Source: Paulownia fortunei
Lineage: Eukaryota; Streptophyta; Magnoliopsida; Lamiales; Paulowniaceae
Direction: 5' to 3'
DNA length: 64,000 bases
Assembly: GCA_019321725.1 (NCBI GenBank)
Contig: CM033110.1
Location: 12,827,278-12,891,277 of the forward strand
Positions within the stretch are counted from its first letter, which is position 1; each line of letters starts with the position of its first letter. A model generated the notes under the pieces. It did no database searches. It saw only the letters and a program-made list of their open reading frames with translations, and was not told where the DNA came from. Made by a program: the position numbers and the translations under genes. Of this stretch, positions 12,519-24,191 are shown one piece after another.

Positions 12519-12936
12519 TTCTTTCTCTTAATTTTTCTAAAATGCATCCATAGAATTTATATAAAGCCCTTATTTTTGTCATGATTAGAATAACTGTATT
12601 TTTATTTGGAACACTTGTAAATAATGCATAATTCTTAATCTAATTATTTATTTTTTCAAAAATATTTCTCCACTCTTTAAATGATTTGATCAATAAAAAA
12701 TTTCGACCTTTAATTTTTCAGAAAAAAAAACAGATGAGTATATAATACATCTATTAAGATTATTATTTTTTTTTCAAAGTTGAGAGTAAATAGAGCTCGA
12801 TTTTTCAAACCAGAATTCCATTAAAATAAAATTTGATGTGCTTAAAACAAAAAAATAATATTTAAGCCTACAACAAGTTTCCAAAAAATATAGGAAGCTA
12901 TTCCTACTAATTACTGGCTGAAAGAGAAAAATGAAA
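11991..12936. repeat. Direct tandem duplication, unit B (uninterrupted)
   Basis: This is the second unit of about 0.95 kb, directly abutting unit A. At 12888-12900 it keeps the unoccupied form (atatagGAAGCTA) of the site that carries the insertion in unit A. It includes a (TA)n run at 12483-12512. I see no gene. Confidence 0.85.
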
Positions 12937-13455
12937 GATATTTGGACAAGCAAGAGAGATATGATAAACTAATCTCCTTCTCAGAGGTAAAAAAAACTCT
13001 GAGAATGAGATTTTCCTGAAGGAAAAAAGTGAACCCTAGTATTTTTTGGGGGAAATGAGTTTTTCGTAAAGTTTTTATCAAAACCCAAACCAATAAATAT
13101 TTATGAGAAAAAAATCTGTAAAACAAGATATTTTGGAATGAGGTGGTCATCCAATCCCACCCTTACTCTCTTTCTTTTCACTTTCACAAAATAAATAATT
13201 AAATTATTTCTTCTATTTCAAAATAACCACTCTATTTATTTACTTTAAAATATTTAAGAAATAACAAGTTTGACATACTGGAACTTTTAAATTTTTATTT
13301 GCACTTAACCATTTAAATCAGCTAATTATTATCAAGTCAAAGTAGTTAGAAAATGACATGATTGAATTTTGGGTATATACAATCTTGATCTATACAAATG
13401 GATGCAAAGACTCCCTAAACTAACAAATATCACACTAACTCTTCAGAATTAAATA
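12937..13455. other. AT-rich spacer
   Basis: I see no gene or clear repeat. The motif ccctaaactaacaaat at about 13411-13426 also occurs inside the inverted-repeat element that follows, so that element may be larger or rearranged at its left end. Confidence 0.5.
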
Positions 13456-14084
13456 AACTAATATGCATTATACCCCCTGGACTATACCTATGGCCAAGTA
13501 CCCTCTTGAACTAACAAATGTAATACCTTCCTCTTGAATTATATATTTAGACAAATTATCCTTATGCCAAATGAATTTATTTTTCTTAGTATACTTTGAG
13601 CATTTTTCACCCTTAATCCAATTTCAATTTTTTCTTAATTAAAAAAATATTTTTTAATTATAATATGAAAAAAATAATTAATAACTTAAGTAATTCAAAT
13701 TTTAAAAATTAAATTAATAATGAGTATAATAATACATAAAAAAATGCTAAAAAATAAAGTTATTAACCATTTAATCTAGATAAATCTTGAACTTTGTTGG
13801 ATAAAGATGGAAAAGTATTTTTTTCATATACTTATTTATATAAATATACTTAAAATGAACTAGGGAAGACAATGTGTCCGAGTCTTACCATAAGGGCAAC
13901 GATATTTTGAAAAATATATTGAAAGAAACATATATTTACATGACATAATGATAATTTTATTCAAATATTTAATTCATGGAGTAAGTATTACATTTGTTAA
14001 TTTAGGGATGTTAGTGTTGCATTTGTTAGTTTAGGGGCATTTGCGACCATGAATATAATTCAGGGGATATAATGTATTTTACCC
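13456..14084. mobile_element. Long inverted-repeat element, MULE-MITE-like
   Basis: The left arm (from about 13456) and the reverse complement of the right arm (from 14084) match imperfectly over roughly 150-200 bases: TGCATTATACCCCCTGGACT against ACATTATATCCCCTGAATTA, then a shared GAACTAACAAATGTAATAC-like stretch and CTTATGCC against CTTATGGT. The centre is AT-rich and has no open frame. Long terminal inverted repeats suggest a Mutator-like MITE, but no clean 9-bp target duplication is seen; GAATT occurs on both sides. Confidence 0.5.
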
Positions 14085-14750
14085 TTGAATTTTTACTTCA
14101 ATTACTGTATATAGTATTAAATTTTTAATTAAATAAGGTAATTCCATTCTTAATCATCATAATTGCATTATATTGTCGTTAAATAACTTTTGCATTCAAT
14201 ATATAACACTAAGATGGGAATTTTTTTAAGATTGCATAGTGTTCAGGCAAATAATTTTGTATAATACTGAAGTATTTGACATAATTATTTGAACAAAGTA
14301 ATTCCTACCAACTCCCAATTTAGTCCCATTCCCTGCTAATCTTCCAAGAAATTTTCGAATTATGAGTTTGAGTAAATAATCAAAATTGGCTATATATTGT
14401 CAACTCTAGGGTATGTCTTAGACCTCCATGTAACATCAATTTGTGTAAAAGGCTTTGGCAGCTCTTTTTGGGCAGTAAAACATCATTTTCTTGAACATTA
14501 CCTTACCCAAAAAAGATGATAAAATATGTGTTCGTAGTATTTTTTTGTATTTTTTATGGTATGGAATACATATTGATAATAATTTTTCTCCCTTTATAAG
14601 ACATCTTTGTATATTAGAATATATCATTATTTTTCAATTATTGGCGTATGGTATGTATTTTTAATTCTTTTATGCAGATTTAATAAATTAATTATAATAA
14701 ATGCACCATATTGTCAATAATTCAGACTATAACAAAGGCAATTTATTATG
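14085..14750. other. AT-rich spacer, possibly including LTR sequence
   Basis: I see no gene. The last part leads into an LTR-like R/U5 motif just after 14751, so some of this stretch may be the U3 of a long terminal repeat whose start I cannot place. Confidence 0.4.
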
Positions 14751-17700
14751 AGGTACGCCATTTATTATTTAGGCATATATTCTCTCTCTAACTCTCTTGC
14801 TGATTTAAGCGTCATAGGATAATTTTCTGGCAAACTTCGAAGACCCCTAACTATTTGTGCATACTGCAAACAAAGACTCATACATCCATCTATCCGTCCA
14901 CTAGCTGTGAGGGAAGGAAAGGTGATAGCTAGCGATTTGAATATTACATTGGAGAAGTCAACACTTAGTGATTGAACCAGTTCTACATCATTTTAGCATC
15001 GTTTGTGGTAATACCTGCCTGCAACATTGAGGTGACTAACGAAGTCTAGAGCTTGAGAAGTTGGCGTCCATGACACCTCCTCACGAGGGAAGACTTAGAG
15101 GTGGCCAAGTAGGTCGACAGTCATGGGAGCTCTCCCTATTGACTTAATCCACTATCTTGCAACCACGAGTATCAGTTGGAGTGATGAGATTGCAAATCCC
15201 TTAGCATGGATTGAAGGCACTTCAATAAGAGCAACACAAGAGCAATGGTCCATTGCAGTGAGAACAACCTTCACGAAGTGAGAAGCCTACAGTCAAGACC
15301 AGAAAGCTCATGCTCAAGACATGAAGCGCTTACACTTAAGACTTGAGGAGCTCACCCCCAACGCTTAAGAGGACTAAAGTAGAAAGAATGATAGAAGCCC
15401 AAGCTGAGACCCAATCTCGAGATGAGAAGAAAAAGCCAATATCCAAGAAGAGGGCAACAACCAAAACTTTCCCCTAATGGTTGAGATGATAGATGAAGCA
15501 AGGTAATAAGAACCTCAAAAGGAAAAAGGCCATTCTCAAAAAGTAGGATCCAAGTACCACTACCAGTCTACTAGAGAGATGACGCAAAATTAAAGCTGGA
15601 TGAGATAAGAAGTCCCAAATAGTAAAACTCGCACCTCATTTACATAGAAGGCCATTTAGAGGAGTACAAGTCCCTTACAAAAGTACAACCAATGTAAGGC
15701 AAGGACGTTACCCTAATAAGTCGTTGAGCATTTAATTAGACCAAGTATTGGAGGGCTAGCCGATCCCCAAGTAGATAAGTCAGAAGTAAGGAAAGCCCCT
15801 AATAAAGAGGATATGACTTAAGGTGAAATTAATATGTTGAGCTTACCCTAGGAGGAAACACCTCAAGATGGTGGAGTGGACCAATAGCCCCGAAGGCTGT
15901 CATGGTGGATGTTACCTATCACCTCCATAATAGGGAGCTCCCATTGGAGTGACAACATTGTAGGTCACCTAGGAGGCCCCCGTTTGTACTGATAGAGGGT
16001 ACCTTGACAAAGGCACAACAAGAGCAAAGACCCATCACGACAAGAGCAAGCTTGGTGGTATTAGGAGCTCATGCCCCAACGACCCTCAAGAGTATCCACC
16101 ATCACAACCCCAGGGAGCTTGCGCCCCTGCAACATTCATCCTTGTAACACATAGAAGCTTTCCTTCCATCAACCTTAGAGTTTCCACCTCATGACATCAA
16201 AGCTCGCCGTCAACTCCTAAGAAGACTAAGAAGAGGTGAGAAACAACAAGGTAGGAAACACCAAGAAAGAAGAAGACATCAAGCCAAATATCCCCTCATG
16301 GAGGTCAATATGGAAAGATGTTATTAAGACAGTAAGAGTCTCAAAAAAGAATAAGGCAGCTCTTGAGAGCAGCAGCCAAGTGTCATTACCCCACAGTAAT
16401 GCAAGGAGGATGTTGATAAAGAATGAAAGTCTCGATCAGGCATAGCTAGCAGCACCGCTCACTAAAAGCCATACGAAGAGGCACACACCTCCCAGGAATA
16501 CTTTCCAAGGTAAAGCAAGCACATTGCCCACATAAGAGTTAGAGCACTTACCTAGAGCAAACATTGCGAGGCTAGATGAACCCCTAAGAACAAAATAGAA
16601 ATAAGAGGAGCCCTTACAACAAAGGATCTAAGCACACAAAAAAGTGGTATGTGGAGACTACCCTAAGAGTGCACTTCCAGCTCGCTGACAAGCACCTTCC
16701 CTAAAGAACCAGAGAGCACATAAAGCTAAGATATCCCCCTTGAAATAAGTCAAATATAAACAAAAAGCCCCATAGACATAAGTGAGCCCAAGAAGAAGGA
16801 AGAAATGTGTCATGCTCCCTTCTACCTACATTCATCACGCTCCTCTTAAAATGCAAGGATGTTTGAAATGCTAGTGATAACTAAGCAACAAAAGTTAGGG
16901 GTAATCACCCAACTAGACGAAGGAGAATCCTAAAAGGTTACTTGACAAAGTTTTGGATCAATAATCCAAGGACACCCGAAGTACACTACCTAACACAACT
17001 TTCCCCTAAGTCGTCTATGTTAGCAACCAAGCGGGAGTGGAAAAGTCGCAAAGATGATGACTTCCCATCAATAGGGATAATTGGAGACATACCAAGAGGA
17101 TCAATGAGCGGAGGCTTGACCATGCTAGAAAAGCACTCTTTCTAACTCCTCAAGGAGTGTGAGAAATAAGAATAGATCAAAGAATGACAAGAGAATATTG
17201 CACAAGCATCCTAGGCCTAGCTAAATAAAAGATAGAGTCTCATGAGCCAGCAAGTCACCCCAAGTAGTGAAGAAAGATTGTGCATTCTCTCGAGGCAAAA
17301 GAGATATTGCCAAAGCTAAAAGAGGAGAAGATGGATAAAATAAGACTAAGGCTCCTCGAAGGACCCCAAGTGATAGAGTGTGTGTAAAAGGAAGAGAACC
17401 CTTGGAAGAGAAGGTTTCTAACCTCAAAAGGGAATAGACCAGTGAGGAAAGGATAATCAAGCCTTCAACACCTAAGGATGAACACCCATTGCAACCCCAA
17501 AGACAAAAAGTTAGAGCAAGCAAAACCCTCAAGCTTATTGTAACAAAGCAAACTTAGAAGGAGGCTTTTGTTATTATAAAAGATGGATGGGAGGAGTTGG
17601 TAATCACTAAGTGTATCCCTATGTATCCCTATGTATCCCTAGAGGAATATAGGAATAAAAACCAAAGAAGTGTTCCATCCTCCAATTTAGAGAACTTGTG

Positions 17701-17765
17701 CAATTGATTAAGAATGGTAGGCTAACTGATCCAATGTCTAGGAAATAATTTCTAGAGAAGATTAG
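14751..17765 (+). mobile_element. Degenerate LTR-retrotransposon derivative without recognisable domains
   Basis: At 14775-14850 tattctctctctaactctct is followed by gctgatttaagcgtcatagg and a cttcgaagacccctaac block. This is the arrangement of the R/U5 of many plant Ty3/gypsy LTRs, and the outer gypsy element here has the same layout (29370-29430). From 14850 to about 17765 the base composition rises above the surroundings, as in gag-like internal regions, yet no gag, protease, RT or integrase motif is readable in any frame. It ends close to the upstream edge of PLAC8 copy 2, where it probably removed or displaced the 5' exons. A non-autonomous (LARD-like) element or a very old relic are both possible. 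Confidence 0.45.
17611..17640. repeat. Three tandem decamers (rtgtatccct)
   Basis: Three consecutive 10-base units, gtgtatccct and twice atgtatccct, lie near the right end of the LTR-like derivative. Confidence 0.9.
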
Positions 17766-18141
17766 GGTAAAACTTATTTTGATCATTCACCATTTTTATG
17801 GAGGAAACGGTTTAAACAAAATGCATAAACTTGAATAAAGTCGATATATTTGCTTACTTTTTTCTCCTTTTGGAATGAAAGTGGCAACATCCTGGAGTTG
17901 AATATATGATGGGAGAAAGAGATTAATCAACCCCGGGATGAGTGCAATCTGGTCTGCAAATGTCTTCGGCACTCTTCTTTTCTTTAACAAAATCATAGAA
18001 CAGGTCTCACCAGTTTTTTTGTCTTCAACTCATCAATTATAGTTGCTTCCTCCATATGTTGGTTTCAGTTTCTGTCTTTAGTCAGTGGTTTTGTGCAATT
18101 AAAATTCCTTGGGCTATACAAATAATGCTTCTGATTTGCAG

Positions 18142-18797
18142 CTCCTGCAGAAGCCTATAATGACTTGATGGCTTATTGTTTAATATTGTCATGCTGCTGC
18201 TATACTTGTTGCATAAGAAAGAAACTTCGGAAAAAGCTAAACATCACGGTAACTACTCTATGACCTTGCATCAAGATCTTTTTGATTGAGCTTATACAAC
18301 ACTTATCCAGAGAAACTAGAAACAATATATAGAAATATTAGACATTGAAGTACTCGTGCTGCAAAGGCTTACATTCCAAGACAAATAAAAACTATTGCTT
18401 TGGTCTGTCCTAGAATTAACTTAGTCATGGCATGATTATTACAACAGAAACTAGGGATTATACTCACTAGATTTTGTGGAAATCTTGTTTGTAACTTTGC
18501 AGGGAGGCTTATTTGATGATTTTCTCTCCCACTTGATGTGCTGCTGTTGTGCCCTTGTGCAAGAATGGCGAGAAATCGAATCGATTCGTGAAGCTAAAGG
18601 TGGACACTTGGGAAAATAGAATAGTATTATCTTTAGGTTTAGGACACACTAGATTTACAATGTGAATTACATCAAGAAGGGGTGGGGGACATTGCACTAT
18701 GATAATCAACCTACTTCTCATGCTTGTAATTTCGATTTTTGCAGGTCCTCAGAAGACAAAAACAAGCCCTCCAACTATCCAATACATAGAATATTAA
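18142..18797 (+). pseudogene. PLAC8-family gene, partial second copy
   Basis: Three exons are readable: 18142-18248 (PAEAYNDLMAYCLILSCCCY, then TCCIRKKLRKKLNIT; donor ACG|gtaact), 18503-18599 (GGLFDDFLSHLM, CCCC, ALVQEWREIESIRE) and 18745-18797 (tail SPPTIQYIEY, TAA). The first exon gives the CCxxxxCC part of the PLAC8 domain, which lies outside the window for copy 1. Splice sites and frame are intact, but no start exon is found upstream: the domainless LTR derivative ends just before, near 17765. The middle exon carries a 3-base insertion adding serine inside the conserved EIEIR block, and the 3' flank breaks into copia sequence at 18951. I call it a truncated pseudogene; a short product from a cryptic promoter cannot be excluded. 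Confidence 0.7.
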
Positions 18798-18951
18798 ATT
18801 AATAGATTGCACAAATTTGGCTGCATTGTTCAGATCATATGTTTGTATGCAGTAGAACCTCCTGCACAGGCAGCCAAATGGTAGTTGTTTTGCAATTATG
18901 TTTTCTGTTTGTGCCTGATTTCACCATTATGTACAGTGCTTTGTCGTCGTT
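18386..18951 (+). repeat. Segmental duplication, copy 2 (PLAC8 3' end)
   Basis: Counterpart of 1-622. The match starts at the window edge of copy 1 (taaaa-ctattgctttggtc) and stops at 18951, where the copia-derived sequence begins. Confidence 0.9.
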
Positions 18952-21928
18952 ATGCAAAAAGTAGAAAACTGGATGGAGGAGAGACGGTCCTTAGGATGGG
19001 AAATGGAGCAAGAGTTGCTGCATTAGCTATAGGGACTGTTAATCCGGCTTTAGAGAATAATTATGTAATAGTTTTAAATAATTATCTTTTTGTTCCGGAT
19101 ATTATTAAGAAAATTATATCTATTCCAGTTTTGGATAGAGAATGTTTTAGATTTACCGTTGAGAATAGAAATTGTTCTATTTTCAAATGTTCTGATTTTA
19201 TATATTTTGGTACTTTGACGAATTGTTTATATACTATTACTCCCCATAACCCCATTTTCACAATTCAACAAAATAAAAAAAATTAGATAATCATAGTTCA
19301 ATGAGCCTGTGGCACGCAAGATTAGGACATATTTATGAGAAAAGGATTAACAAATTGGCACAATTATTTGATCTAACGAGAGAGCAAGAACTACCAACTT
19401 GTGAATTCTGCCTCAAATGAAAGATGACCAAATCTCCATTTGTTGGACAAGTGGAGCGAGCCAAGCATCTATTGGATTTGATCCATGCAGATGTATGTGG
19501 GCCACTAATGTTAGTGCCCATGGGAACTATAACTACTTCTTAACCTTTACCGATCACTTCTCTAGGTATGGTTATGTGTACCTTTTAAGGTACAAGTCTG
19601 AAGTATTTGAAAAGTTTAAAGAATTCAGAACTGAAGTAGAGAAACAAACTGAACTAAGTATAAAAACTCTTCGATCTGATCGAGGAGGTGAATACTTAAG
19701 CACAGAATTTTTAGATTATCTAAAAGAGAATGAGATTCTCTCACAGTGGACTCCTCCTGCTACTTCCCAACTCAATGGAGTTGCGGAACGTAGGAATCGA
19801 ACCTTGTTGGACATGGTTCGATCTATGATGAGCTTCACTTCATTACCTTTTTCATTCTGGGGCTATGCCTTAGAAATGGAGGCATACCTATTAAATAGGG
19901 TGCATCCAAAGCCATGCCTAAAACACCATATGAGATGTGGTATGGAAAGACACCTTCTTATAAATACCTTAGGGTATGGGGGTGTGCTGCTTATGTGAAA
20001 TAGCTAGTGGGAGATAAGTTGGATATGAGATCCAGCTTATGCAAGTTTGTGGGGTATCCAAAGGAGTCTATTGGATACTATTTCTATGATGCCACAAAAC
20101 AAAGGGTGTTTGTTTCGAGGAATGCTACCTTCCTTGAAGAAGAATTTCTTTCATATGGAAGTGGCAATGTCGTAGAACTTGAAAAGGTTCAAGAACCACA
20201 GAACACCCCAACTGACGCAGTAAATGGTACACCAGCTGATGCTGGACCCTCTAAGGCACAATCTCTTCGAAGATCCGAAAGGGTCTCAAAGGTACCTAAG
20301 AGGTACAACTTGTTGTTAGAGAACAAAGAAGAGGGACTCTCCTTGGATAATGATCCAAGAAGCTATAGAGAGGCGATGTCTGACATCGACTCGAAGAAGT
20401 GGCAAGAAGCTATCCAGTCTGAAATGGATTTTATGTACTCCAATAAGGTATGGACTTTGGTGGACCCAACACAGGGAATTGTTCCCATTGGCTGCAAATG
20501 GGTCTACAAGCGGAAGCTTAGAGTAGATGGAGAGGTAGCGACCTATAAGGCACGATTGGTAGCAAAAGGTTATACTCAGAAGCAAGGAATTGATTATGAG
20601 GAAACTTTTTCACCAGTAGCGATGCTTAAATCCATATGGATACTATTAGCCATATCTGCATATTATGACTATGAGATATGGCAAATGGATGTGAAATCCG
20701 CTTTCCTTAATGAAAATATTAAGAAAAGATCTATATGAAGCAGCCAGAAGGCTTCATATCCAGCGGGAGCGAATAAAAGGTTTGCAAGCTCTAGAGATCC
20801 ATTTATGAACTCAAACAAGCTTCGAGGAGTTGGAACATCCAATTTGATGAAACGATCAAAACGTTTGACTTTCATAAGAACCCGGATGAACCATGTGTCT
20901 ACAAAAAGGTTAGTGGGAGTGCAGTTATATTTGTTGTGCTCTACGTTTATAACATCCTACTCATTGGGAATGATGTAGGGATGTTGCAGTCAACGAGGAC
21001 TTGGTTATCTAATCAGTTTTTCATAAAGGGCTTGGGAGATGCATCTTTTATCCTAGGGATAAAGATCTATAGAGATAGATCCAGAAGGATGATCGGACTA
21101 TCCCAATCCATGTACATAGACAAAGTGCTAAAAAGGTTTAGCATGGAGAAATCCAAGAGAGGATTCCTGCCTATGAGTCATAGGGTTTCACTCTCTAAAG
21201 TTATGTCTCCTAAGACACCTGAAGAGAGAGAAATGATGGCTCGCATACCTTATGCTTCTGCAATATGGAGCATAATGTATGCAATGTTATGTACAAGGCC
21301 TGATATAGCACATGTTTTGAGTATCACGAGCAAATATCAGTCCAATTCAGGGGAAGAATACTGGAAAACCGTTAAGATGATCCTCAAGTACTTGAGAAGG
21401 ACTAAGGATATCTTTCTGATATACGGCAATGGAGAACTAAAATTGAAGGGATATACAGACTCTAGTTTTCAGTCCGATATAGATGACTCAAAGTCCATGT
21501 CTGTATACATATTCACCTTGAATGGTGGTGCGGTTAGTTAGAAGAGTTCCAAGCAAGAGACGACTACAGACTCTACCACTGAACCTGAATATATTGCTGC
21601 ATTAGATGCAGCAAAAGAAGCTGTTTGGATTAGAAATTTCATCCAAGGGTTGGATGTAATTCCATCCATTGTTGATCCAGTTATGATTTACTATGATAAT
21701 AATGGAGCTATTGCGCAAGCAAAAGAGCCAAGATCTCATCAAAGATCCAAGCATATAATGAGACGATATCACTTTATCAGAGAGATCATTGGTAGAGGCG
21801 ACGTCATTGTGGATCGAGTTGCCTCAACAGAAAATGTAGCAGACCCACTTATTAAGCCCTTAGCACAGAAGATATTCGACGGACATCTTGAAAAGATGGG
21901 CCTTAGATACATGGGCAATTGGAGTTAG
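18952..21928 (+). pseudogene. Ty1/copia polyprotein relic (integrase, RT, RNase H)
   Basis: Domains in order: the pre-integrase segment (LRMGNGARVAALAIGT); the zinc-binding region near 19301-19430 (LWHARLGHI, CEFCL, then a stop where glycine is expected, KMTKSPFVG); the integrase core, whose HADVCGP lies in one frame and whose FTDHFSRYGYVYLL and LRSDRGGEY lie in another, so a frameshift falls near 19505; the RT start (GCKWVYKRK, ARLVAKGYTQKQGIDYEETF, QMDVKSAFLN); stops near 20775 and 20797; the RT catalytic box at 20942-20953, read as YVYN instead of YVDD; and RNase H (GYTDSSF, a stop at 21539, EYIAALDAAKEAVW, YYDNNGAIA). It would normally copy and integrate the element. Multiple stops, frameshifts and the lost aspartates make it inactive. 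Confidence 0.88.
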
Positions 21929-21930
21929 GG

Positions 21931-21942
21931 CAAGTGGGAGAT
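21931..21942 (+). other. Polypurine tract of the copia element
   Basis: caagtgggagat lies directly before the LTR start TGTTAGAG, where plus-strand DNA synthesis is primed. Confidence 0.7.
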
Positions 21943-23631
21943 TGTTAGAGTAGGATGCCCAACGCCCCAATTAAATTGGGTGTATTATACTCTTTTGCTT
22001 TTATAAAGACATTCTTATTGGAAATCATATTAATAAAAGAGGCATTTTCTTTATCTTATGTCTTGCATTTTTTAATTCTGCATATTAGATAAAATCTTTA
22101 GATCAAATTTAGCTACGAGGTATGGTCGCGCATATGATGGCGATCATGGAACATACCTCTAAGGCTTTGGTTTTAAATAAATTCTGAGTCGAGAGCTTTT
22201 TGAGATGGGATATCAAATAGCTTAATAAGACTCGTACATATAATGCATGCTTGTGAGACGAGGATGTCACATTCCATTGGCATTAGCGTAGAGACGTAAG
22301 TGCATGTATGTGGGTGCTTGTTAGGAAATAAGTACACCGAATATGGCCCGTAAGAAATTCTTAGTTGAAAGCTTTGCCCGTCGAAATAAGAATTTCTGTA
22401 TTGCGATAGTACATGACTAGTTCTCACACTTGAGGCACGATGGTAGCCTTGTGTGCATCATGCACCACTTTGATATATCTTCTGATTGGTTGACAATCAC
22501 AAAGGGAGTATGTTGGGTGTTGTACTGGTGTGCATGGAGGTTTGTCAGTGGCTAACATAGAATTCAACACTTGTCTTTTTAAATAAGAGAATCTCCTGTA
22601 TTTTCATAGTTCATGATTCAAAGACCTTGGCCAAGGCAGTATGAATTGTGATTCATCAAGAACCATTGGAACTTGAAATGGGATCACAGTTATTGAATTA
22701 TTTAGGGTTTCGACCTATAATTCATGCCTTAGATTCAATCAAGAGATTAGCTGTCGAAAGGACCGTGCGTGTATGGTACTCGCAACTGAAATAGGTTTAC
22801 TCGCTATTTCACCTAAAACTAATTTGCCATGATTACTTGTTAGGTGTTTTCATGGATAGTGAGGTTTTTGGAATTAAGGAGTTGATTCCAAATGAATTAA
22901 TTAATTGGAATAATTGTTATTCATAAGTTGCAAATATTACAAACTCACTATTAGCTTAGTAGTGAACCTAAGAGGGTCACACATCTTTATGGAAAGTAAT
23001 ATTTCTAATTTTAGATTTTATCCAATGATTGAAAATTAATTAATTAATACTGATCAATTAATTAATTAAGGGTTCTATTTAATTTAATGATTAAATTAAA
23101 TTATTCAATTAAGTAATTAGATTATTTAATTAGACTTAATTTGATTAGAAAACCCAATTGGAGTAAATTAAATTAATTAATTGGATTGATTAAATTGGGA
23201 TTGAATCAATTGAATTGATTTGGGGATTTTTGAGTTCAAGCCCAAAATAAATGTAGATCACTTAAGAAACCCACTAAAGTATGAAGAGAATAAATTAAAT
23301 AAATATGATTTATTTAATTAATATATTTATAGATAAATAAAAATAGTGACCAATTTTATGGGATAAAATAGGCCACTAATATTTAATATAATTATAGTAT
23401 ATATATATATGATATATATCTATCTTGATATTATTTGAAGAGTTCAAATTAATATCAACAATGTATGTAGACAATTTTGATGATTAATGTAGTCTCAAAT
23501 TAGTCCACATACAATAGGAGAGAGAAAAGAGAAGAGTTTTTGAAAGATTTGGAATCCTTCCAAAATAAGGTTTTGAAATAGTTCAAAATTGAAAAACTTT
23601 CCAAAAGTTGAAAAAGGATTAAAATTTTCAG

Positions 23632-23668
<37 letters not shown>

Positions 23669-24191
23669 GGATGAAAATTATATAAAAAACAATTTAAAAA
23701 AATTTGAAAAAAAAATATATATTTTATTTAAAGTATTCTATTTTTACTCTCCAATAAAAGAAAATAAAGAAAAAGAAAATCAGTTTCTTGTTATTCTCTT
23801 CATATTATTGTTTCAAAAACTTAAAAAATTAATATTTATTGTTCTTGAAAATATAATCCGGTTCTAGATTAGTAAACAATTAAAAGGATACTAGCGAATT
23901 CTTTTAATTGGTGTTGTTTTTCGTATTGTGGACCTGATAGAGGGGAGACACTTGGATCCCTGCGAGTTCTGGTAGTCCAGAATAAGCAATTGATTGTTTC
24001 ATTCCCTACAACAAGAGGAATGCACGAAATGTATAATCTAATTTTATATTTATCTATATATTCATTTGAATAAGCGCGATCGTTAAAATTGCTTTCAAAT
24101 CAAAGGGGTTAAATTTATGTTTGATAAAAAAATTAATTTTTCACTGCGTATACCCATACGATTATAGCGAACCCAATAGTTTCTTCATTCA
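21943..24191 (+). repeat. 3' LTR of the copia element (~2.2 kb)
   Basis: It starts TGTTAGAGTAGGATGCCCAA right after the polypurine tract. The far end is taken at ttcactgcgtatacccatac followed by cgaacccaatagtttcttca, the typical close of this LTR type, so the end lies between 24187 and 24191. The LTR holds AT-rich aattaattaatt stretches at 23030-23210 and a (TA)n run at 23635-23664. An earlier possible end (tacaaca near 24013) is less likely. Confidence 0.65.
23635..23664. repeat. (TA)n microsatellite in the copia LTR
   Basis: About 15 TA units. Confidence 0.95.

Larger units (their letters stand above)
18952..24191 (+). mobile_element. Ty1/copia retrotransposon, 5'-truncated
   Basis: The element begins inside the polyprotein, just after where the protease should be, and runs through integrase, reverse transcriptase and RNase H to a 3' LTR at 21943. 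The 5' LTR, primer site, gag and protease are missing. The join to PLAC8 flank at 18951/18952 is abrupt. A target duplication cannot be tested because the 5' end is lost. Confidence 0.85.

Noticed and set aside
8953..12936. The two 0.95 kb units as the LTR pair of one retrotransposon
   Set aside because: They abut with no internal region between them, lack TG...CA ends and show no primer site or polypurine tract; the only sequence inside is the separate insertion in unit A.
18885..19286. Open frame of 133 codons joining PLAC8 3' flank to copia sequence, looking like a fusion gene
   Set aside because: The first 20 or so codons are untranslated PLAC8 flank (also present without coding role at the window start) and the rest is the middle of a copia polyprotein; it is an accident of the breakpoint.
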